A stretch of 17,573 bases of DNA from T1Sed10-7 sp047921175 (GCA_047921175.1 JBLRWQ010000058.1:1-17573), one strand, 5' to 3'. Numbered from the stretch's first letter, positions 1 to 7,871 are shown. Translations and numbers: made by a program. Notes: generated by a model from the sequence alone, not told the origin.

Positions 1-698
1 TCCGGCGAGGCGACGGCTGGGAGGGTGCGCGCGATGGCCTCGTCGGTTGGTGCCGGGGCGAACTGCTGCCGCACGCGGAAGCGGAGGAGGCGGTGCTGTA
101 CCGGGCTGCGCTCGGGGTGTCGGCACTCGAGCCGCTGGTGCGGGCGATGTCCCACGAGCACGCGCTGCTCGGCGAGCTCGTCACCCGGTTGGCGACGGCG
201 GATGATGCACCCGCTGCGCTGGTCCATTCCGGTGCCACGACGACGCTGTTCGAGGCGCACGTGGCCAAGGAGAACGACCTGTTGCTCCCGGCGATGGTTG
301 CCGCCCCTGACGTCTCGGTCGCGCAGCTGCTGGCCGAGATGGACGCGCTACCCGCGCTGCGGGGGGCGGACCGTGCGGCGGTAGCGGCCACTCCTCGTCA
401 GCAGCCGGCCGAGGCGTCGCACGGGCACACGTGCGGGTGTCATGACGAGGCGTCGGTGGCCCCGGAGCTCGACGCGCGCGTGATCCCGCACGCGATCCGT
501 CACGCCACGATCTTCGGTGCGCTCGGGGCGGTCGCACCGGCAAGCCAGTTGATCCTGGTGGCACCCCACGACCCGCTGCCGCTGCTCCGGCAGATCGAGC
601 AGCGCTGGCCCGCTGCCTTCGATATCGAGTACCTGGAGCGTGGCCCCGACGCGTGGCGCCTGCGGTTCACCCGTACCGCCACCGAGTCGGTCGCCTGA
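1..698 (+). CDS. Hemerythrin-like / DUF2249 domain protein (5' end outside window)
   Basis: The frame is open from the first bases, so the true start lies upstream of the window. The N-terminal part has the helix and ligand pattern of a hemerythrin HHE domain: HAEAEEAVLY, then SHEHALLGELV, then LFEAHVAKENDLLLPAM. These His/Glu residues would bind a di-iron site that senses or carries O2 or NO. A Cys/His-rich linker (HGHTCGCHDEA) leads to a C-terminal DUF2249 domain (from about ELDARVIPHAIRH to DAWRLRFTR). The same fused arrangement is common in actinobacterial loci near NO- or nitrite-handling genes. Family assignment comes from visible motifs. A role in NO/O2 stress is inference from family and from the cupin and Crp/Fnr-type neighbours. 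It is followed 61 bases later by the cupin gene on the same strand. Confidence 0.8.
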   Translation, partial: RRGDGWEGARDGLVGWCRGELLPHAEAEEAVLYRAALGVSALEPLVRAMSHEHALLGELVTRLATADDAPAALVHSGATTTLFEAHVAKENDLLLPAMVAAPDVSVAQLLAEMDALPALRGADRAAVAATPRQQPAEASHGHTCGCHDEASVAPELDARVIPHAIRHATIFGALGAVAPASQLILVAPHDPLPLLRQIEQRWPAAFDIEYLERGPDAWRLRFTRTATESVA

Positions 699-759
699 CG
701 TCTCACGTGCGCCGACCGAGCCGCACGATCCGGAGCGAGACGAACGCAGGAGCCCCGCC

Positions 760-1158
760 ATGAACAGCACCGAGATCCACGCACCCCGACGCGAACCGGC
801 CGCGGCTGAGGGGCCGCTTGACCTGCAAGCGGCTGCGGACGCGCTGCTCGCTGAAGCTGGCCAGCTCAACGCCGGACGTTCGGCCCGCACCCTGACCCCT
901 GGTCCGGGGGCGCCCCTGAAGCAGACCTTGCTCGCCCTGACCGCCGGGCAGCGCCTGCAGGATCACCTCGCCCCAGGGCCCACCACCCTGCTCGGCATCC
1001 GAGGCGAGGCCGTGCTCACCCATGACGACGGGGCAGTAACCCTCGCCGAGGGGGTGTGGGCCGCCTGCCCGGTCGGGCCGCACTCGCTCGACGCGGTCAC
1101 CGACGCGGTCGTGCTGCTCACCGTGACGCCCTCCGCAGAGCCGGATCCCGCCGCGTGA
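760..1158 (+). CDS. Small cupin-like protein
   Basis: A 132-residue protein starting at ATG 760, chosen because AGGAG lies at 748-752 with 7-base spacing. Longer in-frame starts have no such site. The C-terminal two thirds (about residues 60-125) read as a single small cupin barrel: hydrophobic strands around LTAGQRLQDH, TTLLGIRGEAVLTHDDG and WAACPVGPHSLDA, the last holding the second-motif Pro-Gly-His pattern. Only a partial metal-ligand set is visible (His in LQDH and in GPHSL), so metal binding is uncertain. Small cupins of this sort often accompany DUF2249/hemerythrin genes. The substrate is unknown. It sits between the hemerythrin/DUF2249 gene and the duplicated-domain gene, probably in one operon. 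Confidence 0.65.
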   Translation: MNSTEIHAPRREPAAAEGPLDLQAAADALLAEAGQLNAGRSARTLTPGPGAPLKQTLLALTAGQRLQDHLAPGPTTLLGIRGEAVLTHDDGAVTLAEGVWAACPVGPHSLDAVTDAVVLLTVTPSAEPDPAA

Positions 1159-1171
1159 CCCGGGAGATCCG

Positions 1172-2158
1172 ATGACCTTCCTGGCACTGCACCAGTACGC
1201 ATCCGTCCCCCTCGCCGCTAGCCCGGCGACGGTGTACGAACGGCTCCAGGCCGACCCCGACGGTCTGGTGCAGCAGGCGACCGCCGAGGCCCTGACCGCC
1301 ATGGGGCCCCACCTCCGCCGGTGGGGGCTGCGGATCTCCGCGCTCCCCACCACGACGGCCCGCCCGATCGGGCCCGAGCAGCTCGGTGGTGTCGAGGCGG
1401 TCTGGTCCGGGGCGGAGGATGCGACCGGCTGGCCGGCGCTCTCCGGCCAGCTGGTCGTGTCACCCGCTGGGCCGGCAGGGAGCCGGCTGCGGTTCTTCTC
1501 GCGTCGCTCACCCCACGCGGAGCTCACCACCAGCCGGCTCGACCGATTGCATCGCCAACGCATCGTCCACGTGAGCATCCAGCGCTTCCTGCACGAGCTC
1601 GGCCGCCACCTCGACGATCCCGTTGCTCGTCGGCCGACCGGGCGCCTCGCGCGGTTCGACCTCGCCCCGATGTTCGTCCACGCGCTCCAGGCACTCGACG
1701 GCGCGGCCGGCGCCGCACACGCACGTCTGACGGGCCACCTGCAGGCACTGGCCGAGGAGGCGACCGCCATCGCGGTCACCAGCGCTCACGAGCCGCTGCA
1801 CGCCGGCCGGTTCCGTGCACCCGCTGGCCCGGACGTCCAGACCCGGCTCGCCCGAACGAGCGAGCCCGCCGGCGCGTGGGTCGGGTGGCGCGGCGATGAG
1901 GAGGCCACCGGCTGGCCCCAGCTGGACCTCGCCCTGCTCATCGAAGAAACCGGAGCTGGCGGATCGAGGCTCGCGATCCTCTCCACGCGCGAACCCGGCT
2001 ACGACCTGAGCGTGCCCCGCATCGACAAGCAGCCGCGTGACCAGATCCTGCGATCCGCCGGGCCCGCCGTCGCGGCAGCCATCCGCGACCACCTCTCCAG
2101 CGGCTCCACCGGTCCAGGATCGGACCGCCGGCCCCAGCTCGCGTCCGCCGGAAGGTGA
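1172..2158 (+). CDS. Hypothetical protein with two copies of one domain
   Basis: 328 residues, not assigned to a family with certainty. ATG 1172 has GGGAG at 1162-1166, and the preceding cupin stop is only 13 bases upstream. The protein contains an internal duplication: residues about 73-148 and 234-309 align through the shared ATGWPxL motif (84-90 and 245-251), GSRL (103-106 and 264-267), a following S/T-R stretch, a V/L-x-R-x-D/DK segment and a final helical HELGRHL / AAIRDHL. The alternation of strands and a long C-terminal helix in each half would suit a helix-grip (SRPBCC/START-like) fold that binds a hydrophobic ligand, but this is inference. Its stop overlaps the next gene's GTG start by 4 bases (GTGA at 2155-2158), so the two are likely co-translated. 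Confidence 0.7.
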   Translation: MTFLALHQYASVPLAASPATVYERLQADPDGLVQQATAEALTAMGPHLRRWGLRISALPTTTARPIGPEQLGGVEAVWSGAEDATGWPALSGQLVVSPAGPAGSRLRFFSRRSPHAELTTSRLDRLHRQRIVHVSIQRFLHELGRHLDDPVARRPTGRLARFDLAPMFVHALQALDGAAGAAHARLTGHLQALAEEATAIAVTSAHEPLHAGRFRAPAGPDVQTRLARTSEPAGAWVGWRGDEEATGWPQLDLALLIEETGAGGSRLAILSTREPGYDLSVPRIDKQPRDQILRSAGPAVAAAIRDHLSSGSTGPGSDRRPQLASAGR

Positions 2159-2880
2159 CGCGCGAGATGACGCCGAACAGATCCGTTCCGCGGGACCAGC
2201 AGGTGTACCGGGCGCTGTCGAGTCCGGTCCGGGCCCGTCTGCTCGAGGTTCTCGGAGACGAGTCCGACCTTGATGCCGCCGCGCTGGCCGAACGGCTCGG
2301 GCTGCACGTGAACACGGTACGCAGCCACCTCAACCTCCTGGGGGAGGCCGGCCTGATCGAGGCGATCGTCGAGGACCGGGACCGGCCGGGCCGTCCCAAG
2401 CTCCTCTACCGCGCCGTCGCCGATCGAGGGTCGCCAGAGCCCGGTCCGGGGGAGGGCGGCTACCGGTTCCTGGCGCAGATCCTGGCGAGCCACCTCGATG
2501 CGACCTCGGACGACGCCCCGTCGGCCGCCGAGCAGGCCGGTCATGCCTGGGGCAGCTTCCTCGTCGACAAGCCCGCACCGTTCACAAAGCCCGATGCTGT
2601 GGAGGCGGTCACGCACCTGGTGGACCTGCTGGACCGTTTCGGGTTCGCGCCCGAGCTCGACGGGACCGATCCCGACAGCCCGGAGATCGTTCTGCGGCGC
2701 TGTCCGTTCCTCGAGGTCGCACGGGATCACCAGGACGTCGTCTGTGCGGTCCACCTCGGCCTGATGCGAGGTGCGCTGAAGGAGCTCGGTGTCGACGTGC
2801 AGGCGCGCGAACTCCTCCCGTGGGCGGACCGCGAGGCCTGCCTCGCCCGGCTGACGGTGCGGTCGTCCCAGCCTGCGTAG
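2155..2880 (+). CDS. Winged-helix regulator, SufR-like (COG2345 type), possible Fe-S sensor
   Basis: 241 residues from GTG 2155; ATG 2167 is an alternative start with GGAAGG at 2150-2155. Residues about 17-88 form an ArsR-like winged helix: ALSSPVRARLLEVL, the helix-turn-helix AAALAERLGLHVNTVRSHLN, and a wing ending GRPKLLYRAV. The C-terminal half is of the predicted-regulator type related to SufR. It keeps cysteines at 183 (RRCPF), 197 (VVCAVH) and 229 (REACL), spaced like the ligands that hold a 4Fe-4S cluster in SufR. A redox, NO or iron-sulfur sensing role is therefore plausible but not shown. The HTH is clear and the family assignment good. Gene order suggests it controls the upstream hemerythrin/cupin operon or is co-transcribed with it. 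Confidence 0.8.
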   Translation: MTREMTPNRSVPRDQQVYRALSSPVRARLLEVLGDESDLDAAALAERLGLHVNTVRSHLNLLGEAGLIEAIVEDRDRPGRPKLLYRAVADRGSPEPGPGEGGYRFLAQILASHLDATSDDAPSAAEQAGHAWGSFLVDKPAPFTKPDAVEAVTHLVDLLDRFGFAPELDGTDPDSPEIVLRRCPFLEVARDHQDVVCAVHLGLMRGALKELGVDVQARELLPWADREACLARLTVRSSQPA

Positions 2881-2939
2881 CTGTTCTGCGGATCGGACCT
2901 GAGATCCACCCTGGCCGGCTCGAGCCTGCGAGGTCGCAC

Positions 2940-3679
2940 GTGCCCCGGACAACGCCGCTGAGTGTCCCGGAGTCGGACCCTCGCACCTGCAGCCGGGGTG
3001 CCCGGATCAACGCGCTGGCCTGCGTACCGTTCTTCGCCGGCCTGGATCACGATCGGCTCCACCGCATCGATGGACGGGCGGCGATGCGGGGGATGGAGGC
3101 GGGTCAGTCGGTCTTCCTCGCGGGGCACCCGGCGGAGCGGCTCTACGTGGTCGAGAGCGGCGCGGTGAAGCTCACCGGCAGGACGCCGGAGGCGAACGAG
3201 GTGCTGCTGGACGTGCTCGGGCAGGCTCGTTCCTGGGGACCCTGCCGGCGCTCGGGGGTGCGACCTACGCCGAGGACGCGTGGGCGTTGACCGCCGGGTG
3301 TGTGCTGGCGTTCACCGGCGGGCAGTTCGATGCCGTCCTCGGCGAACACCCGCAGGTGGCTCGCAGTGCCCTCGTCGCGATGGGTCGGCGACTCCATGCG
3401 GCCCAGCAGCGCATCGAGCGGACCGCCGCTGCGATCGCGCAGGTCCGGATCGCGAGCACGTTGCTCATGCTGGCTGATCGCCTCGGTATCGATCAAGGGG
3501 AGAGGATCCTGATCGATGTGCCGCTGGCTCGTGATGACCTGGCGAGCATGTCCGGGTGCGCGTCGGAGACGGTCAGCCGCAGCCTCGCGATGTGGAGCCG
3601 AGAGGGAATCATCGAGACCGGCCGCCGCTGGGTCGCGCTGCGACGTCCGGACGCTCTTGCCGAGGTCGCCGCCGTCTGA
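2940..3679 (+). pseudogene. Crp/Fnr-family regulator disrupted by a 1-base frameshift
   Basis: The N-terminal frame (GTG 2940, with GAGG at 2929-2932) encodes the cyclic-nucleotide-like sensor fold from LACVPFFAGLDHDRL to ESGAVKLTG and EVLLDVLG. At about 3222 the homology moves to another frame, which continues GSFLGTLPALGGATYAEDAW and then the dimer helix and winged helix to 3679. Restoring one base between GGG (3219-3221) and GGC (3224-3226) gives a complete protein of about 246 residues. The recognition helix ASETVSRSLAMW keeps the E-x-x-S-R contact pattern of Fnr/Dnr proteins, which read TTGAC/TTGAT half-sites. No N-terminal cysteine cluster of Fnr is seen, so a Dnr/NnrR-like NO- or redox-responsive type is more likely. 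The break may be a real mutation or an assembly error. Confidence 0.8.
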
Positions 3680-3766
3680 CGCCGACCGGCTCCACGTGGG
3701 ATCAAGGCCGCCTCGGGGTGGTTCGTGGCGGTCGGTTCGGTTCTGGGGGAACTGGGGTGCACCAGT

Positions 3767-3780
3767 CTGACGGGGGTCAG
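3767..3780. promoter_or_regulatory. Candidate Crp/Fnr-type operator (5-4-5 palindrome)
   Basis: CTGAC-GGGG-GTCAG is a perfect inverted repeat with 4-base spacing, the same geometry as Fnr/Dnr sites (TTGAC/T-N4-A/GTCAA). It lies 87 bases after the end of the Crp/Fnr gene and 63 bases before the HMA-domain gene. The assignment is inferred from spacing and from the E-x-x-S-R recognition helix next door. Confidence 0.4.
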
Positions 3781-3805
3781 GGACGGGGTCCTACGTGCTC
3801 GTACC

Positions 3806-3827
3806 GTCAGGAGCGTCACCACCTGAC
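3806..3827. repeat. Inverted repeat upstream of the HMA gene
   Basis: GTCAGG and CCTGAC form a perfect 6-base inverted repeat separated by 10 bases, ending 15 bases before ATG 3843. It could be an operator or mRNA leader hairpin for the metal-binding gene. No known copper operator consensus is recognised. Confidence 0.3.
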
Positions 3828-3842
3828 ACCCACCCGAGAGGC

Positions 3843-4061
3843 ATGACCATGACCACCGTGACCGACACCACCCGGACCGTGCTCCGGGCCGAGGGGTTCT
3901 CCTGCCCGTCCTGCATCGGCAAGATCGAGAAGCAGGTCGGACGGCTGCCCGGCGTGCGGGACGCGGAAACCATCCGCGCTGACGGGAGCCATGCTCGCCG
4001 TGGCGGGTGCTGTTCAGGGGTCTGTCCGCGGATCGGTGTGCCGGGTCGGCTGTGGTGGTGA
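3843..4061 (+). pseudogene. Truncated heavy-metal-associated (HMA) domain gene
   Basis: Starts ATG ACC ATG at 3843, with GAGAGG just upstream. The first 45 or so residues are a convincing HMA domain start: RTVLRAEGFSCPSCIGKIEK followed by QVGRLPGVRDAE. The Cys-Pro-Ser-Cys pair is the metal-binding site of CopZ-like chaperones and of the N-termini of copper/zinc P-type ATPases. After about 3975 the expected second half of the fold is absent; the frame runs on as ADGSHARRGGCCSGVCPRI with visibly weaker C/G preference at third positions, then stops at 4061. The gene is thus cut within its first domain and fused to unrelated DNA. Whether it was a chaperone or a P-type ATPase cannot be told. It is probably not functional. 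Confidence 0.6.
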
Positions 4062-4263
4062 GGTCGGCTCGCTCGCCAGGTCCGTCGGGAGCTCGCACGT
4101 CGACGTGCAGTCCGTCTTCGACGAACCGGGAACCCACGTGGTCCGCCCTGGGATGGCCGGGGTGCAGCTGCCATCGGAGACCCTCGCGGGTCGCGGCGAG
4201 GCAGCGTGTGGCCCGCGCCACGCCGAGGTCGCGAGCGTCCGAGACCGTCACTCGGCAGTCGGG
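4062..4263. other. Region without a clear gene
   Basis: A minus-strand frame starting at GTG 4251 (residues such as GLRWQLHPGHPRADHVGSRF) has moderate third-position GC bias and might be a protein scrap, but no family is recognised and no convincing ribosome site precedes it. No RNA or repeat is seen. This looks like rearranged DNA between the truncated HMA gene and the permease gene. Confidence 0.3.
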
Positions 4264-4392
4264 TCACGGCCGGTTCGGTTCGATGGGGTGCACCCGCCAG
4301 CGGACCACCGCGATGCCGGTGAGCAGCACCGCGAGGACGGGGTTCGACACGGTCGCTGACGGGTCGCTCTGGCTGAGGTTCCAGGCTGCGGC
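4264..4392 (-). pseudogene. C-terminal fragment of an unidentified membrane protein
   Basis: Reading the minus strand from about 4392 gives AAWNLSQSDPSATVSNPVLA then VLLTGIAVVRWRVHPIEPNRP and a TGA at 4266-4264. About 97% of third positions are G or C, and there is one hydrophobic membrane-like segment (PVLAVLLTGIAVV), so this looks like real coding sequence. It has no good start codon; its frame opens just after a stop and overlaps the end of the permease gene. Most likely it is the C-terminal scrap of a deleted membrane protein. A short gene starting at an internal GTG is less likely. Confidence 0.35.
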
Positions 4393-4394
4393 GG

Positions 4395-7130
4395 TCAGCG
4401 GTCGCTGGGCCCCGTGTCATCGGGCTGCTGGGGGCGGGTGGCACCTGCTGCGTAGGACAGGGTCAGCTCCATGATGGCATGGAGCGCCCCTTCGTCGAGG
4501 TGCTGCGGATCGAGCGGATGACCCGGTCGGGCGTTGATGGTGATGGAACGGATCGCGGTGGTGCCGTTGGTGCCGGCGAGTTCGACCCGGTACGGCACCG
4601 ATCGGGAGTCGTCGATGCGTAGCTCCCAGGCACCGGTCACCTCTGCCGTGCTGTGGGCGGGTTCCGGCGCGGCCCGTGGTGCGTCCGGGGTCGGTCGTGT
4701 CGTCGGTGTCTCGTTGTCCGAACCGACCAGCTGCCAGGCCGGTACGGCTGTGGTGGTGGTGCGGTTCGGGGCGGGATGGCCGCGCCTGGCCCAGAGCACG
4801 AGCGCGGCGGGCTGGATCACCACGGCCGCGAGCAGCGCGTAGGTGATCCCTGCGGCACCGAGGGCGCCCATCCGGCTGATCAGGGCGAGGCCGGAGAACG
4901 ACAGCACCACGAAGGCCGCGAACGTGGTCAGTGCGGAGCCGAGCAGCGCCCCGCCGGTGGTCGCCAAGGTGCGGTGCAGGGCAGCCTCGATGTCGGTCGC
5001 GCCACGGAGGTCCTCCTCGAAGCGGTTCGTGACGTGGACGCCGTAGGGGACGCCGATCCCGACCGCGATCGCGGTCAGGGTGGCGGTCAGCGCGTCGAAG
5101 GAGACGTCGAGCAGGGCCATGGTGCCGAGCAGCAGCGCGGTGCCGACCACCGACGGGATCATGGCGATGACGCCGAGCAGGGGGCGACGGTGTCCGACGC
5201 CGTAGTACAGGACCAGGAGCAGCAGCACGGTCGCGAGTGTCAGCGCGATGGAGAGGACCTGGAAGTCCCGCAGGTCGTCGGCCATCTCGCCGATGATCTG
5301 CTCGTCGCTGGTCACCAGGATGGCCCCGCCGAGGTCACGGACCGGCGCGAACGCGTCCTGCACGTCCGCCGCGAGCGCCGCAGCCTGGCCGTCGCCGGCG
5401 TTGGTGCGAAGCTCCACCACGGCGGCCTGACGATCGTCCCGCACGAGGCGGGCCAGCTCGGTGCCGGCCGCGCCGGTGAGGAGCTGCTCGCGGCCCTCGA
5501 GGTCCTCGAGGTCGGTGGGGGCGTCCGGCAGCTGGTCGAGCAGGGTGACGATCGAGGTGGCCTGGGGGGTGCCGTCGGGATCGGAACGCACCAGGTCGAC
5601 GTCCGCGAGCCGGGCGTGGGCCTCCCGCAGCGCCGCGAGCATGCCGGGGTCGGTCAGGTCCGCGTCGACGAGCACGTAGGTCGTCTCGGTCAACGCACCG
5701 TCGAAGAGCAGGTCCTGGTCGGCGACCACCTCACCGATCGGTGAGTCCTCGGGGATGAAGTCGGCGCGGTCGAAGCGGGTCTCGAGCCCGTTGGCGGCCA
5801 CGGCCCCGAGGATGAGCAGGACGAGCCCGGTGAGCACGAGCGGGACCGGGTGGGTGACGGCGAGGTGGGTCGGACGGGCGAGGAGCTGGCCGATACCGGC
5901 CTTGGTCTCCGGTGTGGGCGCGGTCGAGGCGCCCCGTCGGTCGCGCAGCACCCGGGCTGCCGGGACCGCGCCACCCATGACCACCAGCGCGACGACCACA
6001 CCGATGGCGGTGAAGATGCCGAAGTCCGCGATGACCGACAGCGGCGCCAGCCCGGTCATGGCGAACCCGGCCGCGGTGGCGACCGTGGCCAGCACCAGGG
6101 CGGTCCCCACGGTCCCCATCGAGGCGGCGGCGGCCAGGCTCGGGACCTGCCCGGTGGCGCGCTGCTCGTGGTAGCGGCTGAGCAGGTGCACCGCGTAGTC
6201 GATGCCGAGCCCGATGATCAGGACGGGGACGACCACGCCGATCTGGCTCAGCGGTCCGAGGAGGTCCAGCACGCCGGGGCCGAGGATGGCGATGATCCCG
6301 AAGGTCCAGATGAGGGTCGCGGCGAGGGCGAGCATGCCGACCATCACGTCGAAGGCGGAGCGCAGTAGCACGCCGAGCACCACGATGACGGCGAGCAGCG
6401 CGAGGAGCAGCAGCATCGGGGCTTCGCTCTGGGTCTCGGACTCGAGCGCCGCGTTGGTGCCCTCCGGACTGTTCACGGTCACCCGCATGCCGTCCAGCTC
6501 GCCGCGGAGCTCACCCTCCTCGATCCCGAGGTCTGCGCGCACCCGGTCCAGGGCGTCGAGCCGCTGCTCGGTGGTCAGCTCCGGATCCAGCTCGACGAGC
6601 ACCGTCGTTGCTCGAGCCTGGCCCTTGGCCGCATCCAGGTCCGCGCTCAGCAGGGCCGTGAGCCGCGGCTGCTCGGTGAGCGCCGCGGTCGTCGCGGCGC
6701 CGATCCGTCGGCCATCAGCGTCGGCGAGCTCCACGCCCTGCGCCGCGAGCACCTCCAGCAGCGGGGTACTGAGCGTGTAGAGGCGAGGTCGTCCTTGCGC
6801 GTCCGTGCGCACCTGCCCATCGAGCTCGCCGAGCAGGGTCTCCTCGACGGTGACCAGGGTCGCCAGGCCGTCCGGGGTGAGCACGTCGCCCTCCGGGCCC
6901 GCGTCGACCGTGACCTGGAGCGCAGCGGAGCCCCGGTCGAACTCGTCGCGGACGCGGTCCAGGCCCTGCACGACCTCGGAGTCCTCGGCGCCGAAGGAGG
7001 CCATGTCGGTCTGCATGACCAGGTTCGTCGCCGCGATGGCGAAGCCGACCGTGATCAGCAGCAGGAGGCTGAGCGTGAGCCCGGGACGACGGGTCGAGGG
7101 GCGTGCGAGCAGGGTCAGCAGCCGGTCCAA
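4395..7130 (-). CDS. MMPL/HpnN-like RND-superfamily permease with C-terminal soluble extension
   Basis: 911 residues from TTG 7130, chosen for the GGAG five bases upstream and immediate entry into MDRLLTLLARPS, the usual N-terminus of the family. Layout: TM1 at about 17-36; a periplasmic domain to about 236; TM helices at about 238-255, 262-284, 297-315, 338-360 and 366-392; then a second repeat with TM at about 430-447, a loop to about 622, and five helices to about 780. This is the two-fold RND plan with sterol-sensing-like helices. The first repeat keeps the proton-relay motif GLGIDYAVH (Asp311); the equivalent in the second is GIGVPYGVH, without the Asp. Such proteins export lipids, hopanoids or hydrophobic compounds in the inner membrane. 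Residues about 785-911 are a Thr/Pro-rich linker plus a small strand-rich domain (VTGAWELRIDD to LTLSYA), unusual for the family. Divergent from the tetR gene, whose product probably represses it. Confidence 0.88.
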   Translation of the reverse strand: MDRLLTLLARPSTRRPGLTLSLLLLITVGFAIAATNLVMQTDMASFGAEDSEVVQGLDRVRDEFDRGSAALQVTVDAGPEGDVLTPDGLATLVTVEETLLGELDGQVRTDAQGRPRLYTLSTPLLEVLAAQGVELADADGRRIGAATTAALTEQPRLTALLSADLDAAKGQARATTVLVELDPELTTEQRLDALDRVRADLGIEEGELRGELDGMRVTVNSPEGTNAALESETQSEAPMLLLLALLAVIVVLGVLLRSAFDVMVGMLALAATLIWTFGIIAILGPGVLDLLGPLSQIGVVVPVLIIGLGIDYAVHLLSRYHEQRATGQVPSLAAAASMGTVGTALVLATVATAAGFAMTGLAPLSVIADFGIFTAIGVVVALVVMGGAVPAARVLRDRRGASTAPTPETKAGIGQLLARPTHLAVTHPVPLVLTGLVLLILGAVAANGLETRFDRADFIPEDSPIGEVVADQDLLFDGALTETTYVLVDADLTDPGMLAALREAHARLADVDLVRSDPDGTPQATSIVTLLDQLPDAPTDLEDLEGREQLLTGAAGTELARLVRDDRQAAVVELRTNAGDGQAAALAADVQDAFAPVRDLGGAILVTSDEQIIGEMADDLRDFQVLSIALTLATVLLLLVLYYGVGHRRPLLGVIAMIPSVVGTALLLGTMALLDVSFDALTATLTAIAVGIGVPYGVHVTNRFEEDLRGATDIEAALHRTLATTGGALLGSALTTFAAFVVLSFSGLALISRMGALGAAGITYALLAAVVIQPAALVLWARRGHPAPNRTTTTAVPAWQLVGSDNETPTTRPTPDAPRAAPEPAHSTAEVTGAWELRIDDSRSVPYRVELAGTNGTTAIRSITINARPGHPLDPQHLDEGALHAIMELTLSYAAGATRPQQPDDTGPSDR

Positions 7131-7165
7131 GGAAGCTCCAGGGTGAGGTCGAGGGTCGAGCCGGT

Positions 7166-7190
7166 ACTATACTGAGCGCTCAGTCAGTAC
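7166..7190. promoter_or_regulatory. Divergent promoter region with perfect TetR-type operator
   Basis: ACTGAGCGCTCAGT at 7171-7184 is a perfect 14-base palindrome matching the common ACTGAGCG-x-TCAGT class of TetR-family operators, with an extra CAGTAC half-repeat to 7190. It overlaps a good -10 in each direction: TATACT (plus, 7168-7173) and TATAGT (minus, 7171-7166). No clear -35 was found. Binding here would block both the permease and tetR promoters. Confidence 0.75.
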
Positions 7191-7262
7191 GCGAGTCGAG
7201 GTGGCGGCAACCGGCCGTGGACCTACGCTCGACCGGACCGCAACGCGAAGACGGGACCCGCC

Positions 7263-7871
7263 GTGACGACCGCCAACGAGACCGACGCCTCCCCGGCCTC
7301 CCAACCCGCTTCCCCGCCCGCCCGACCCCGCGGCACCGGCCGGGAACGCCTCCTCGATGCGGCCGAGGAACTGTTCGCGACCCACGGGTTCACCGCGACC
7401 ACGACCCGCCAGATCGCCGACCTCGCCGGCACCTCGACGGGCGCGGTCTTCTACCACTTCCCCACCAAGGAGGCGCTCCTCGAACAGCTCATCGCCGAGC
7501 GCAGCCCCCACGCCAACCTCGACGCGATCCTCGCCCGTCACCCGGACGACGCCCGCGCCGGGCTGTGCCACCTCGCCACCGCGATCGACGAGACCATCGC
7601 CGAGCGCGGCGAGGTGCTCCGCATCATGCTCCACGCCGAGGACCCCGGCACCCGTCAGCTGTTCCACCGCTTCTTCGGCGACGGGGTGCGCGCCATCGCC
7701 GACCACCTACGCCGCACCCTCGACCCTGCCCGGCTCGGGCCCGGCCACGCCGAAGCGCTCGCCCGCTCCTTCCTCTCGGTCGTGTTGCTGTCCCGGCTCG
7801 TGGCCGATCTGCCGGACGGCCGGGAGCGGCTCGATGAGGTCGTCGACGTGCTCCTCCACGGCTACCTCTGA
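7263..7871 (+). CDS. TetR/AcrR-family transcriptional repressor
   Basis: 202 residues from GTG 7263. After a Pro/Ala-rich leader, residues about 25-72 form the TetR DNA-binding domain: RERLLDAAEELFATHGFTAT, then TTRQIADLAGTSTGAVFYHF and PTKEALLEQLI, matching the conserved helix-turn-helix and the Y-H-F-x-x-K-E signature. The C-terminal 125 residues are all-helical and would hold the ligand pocket and dimer face; its sequence gives no ligand. It is divergent from the MMPL-type permease, with a perfect operator palindrome between them, so the simplest model is ligand-relieved repression of the exporter and of itself. Confidence 0.9.
   Translation: MTTANETDASPASQPASPPARPRGTGRERLLDAAEELFATHGFTATTTRQIADLAGTSTGAVFYHFPTKEALLEQLIAERSPHANLDAILARHPDDARAGLCHLATAIDETIAERGEVLRIMLHAEDPGTRQLFHRFFGDGVRAIADHLRRTLDPARLGPGHAEALARSFLSVVLLSRLVADLPDGRERLDEVVDVLLHGYL

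Noticed and set aside
4653..5744. Plus-strand ORF of 363 residues
   Set aside because: It is a Gly/Gln/Asp/Arg-rich shadow opposite the MMPL/RND-type permease gene.
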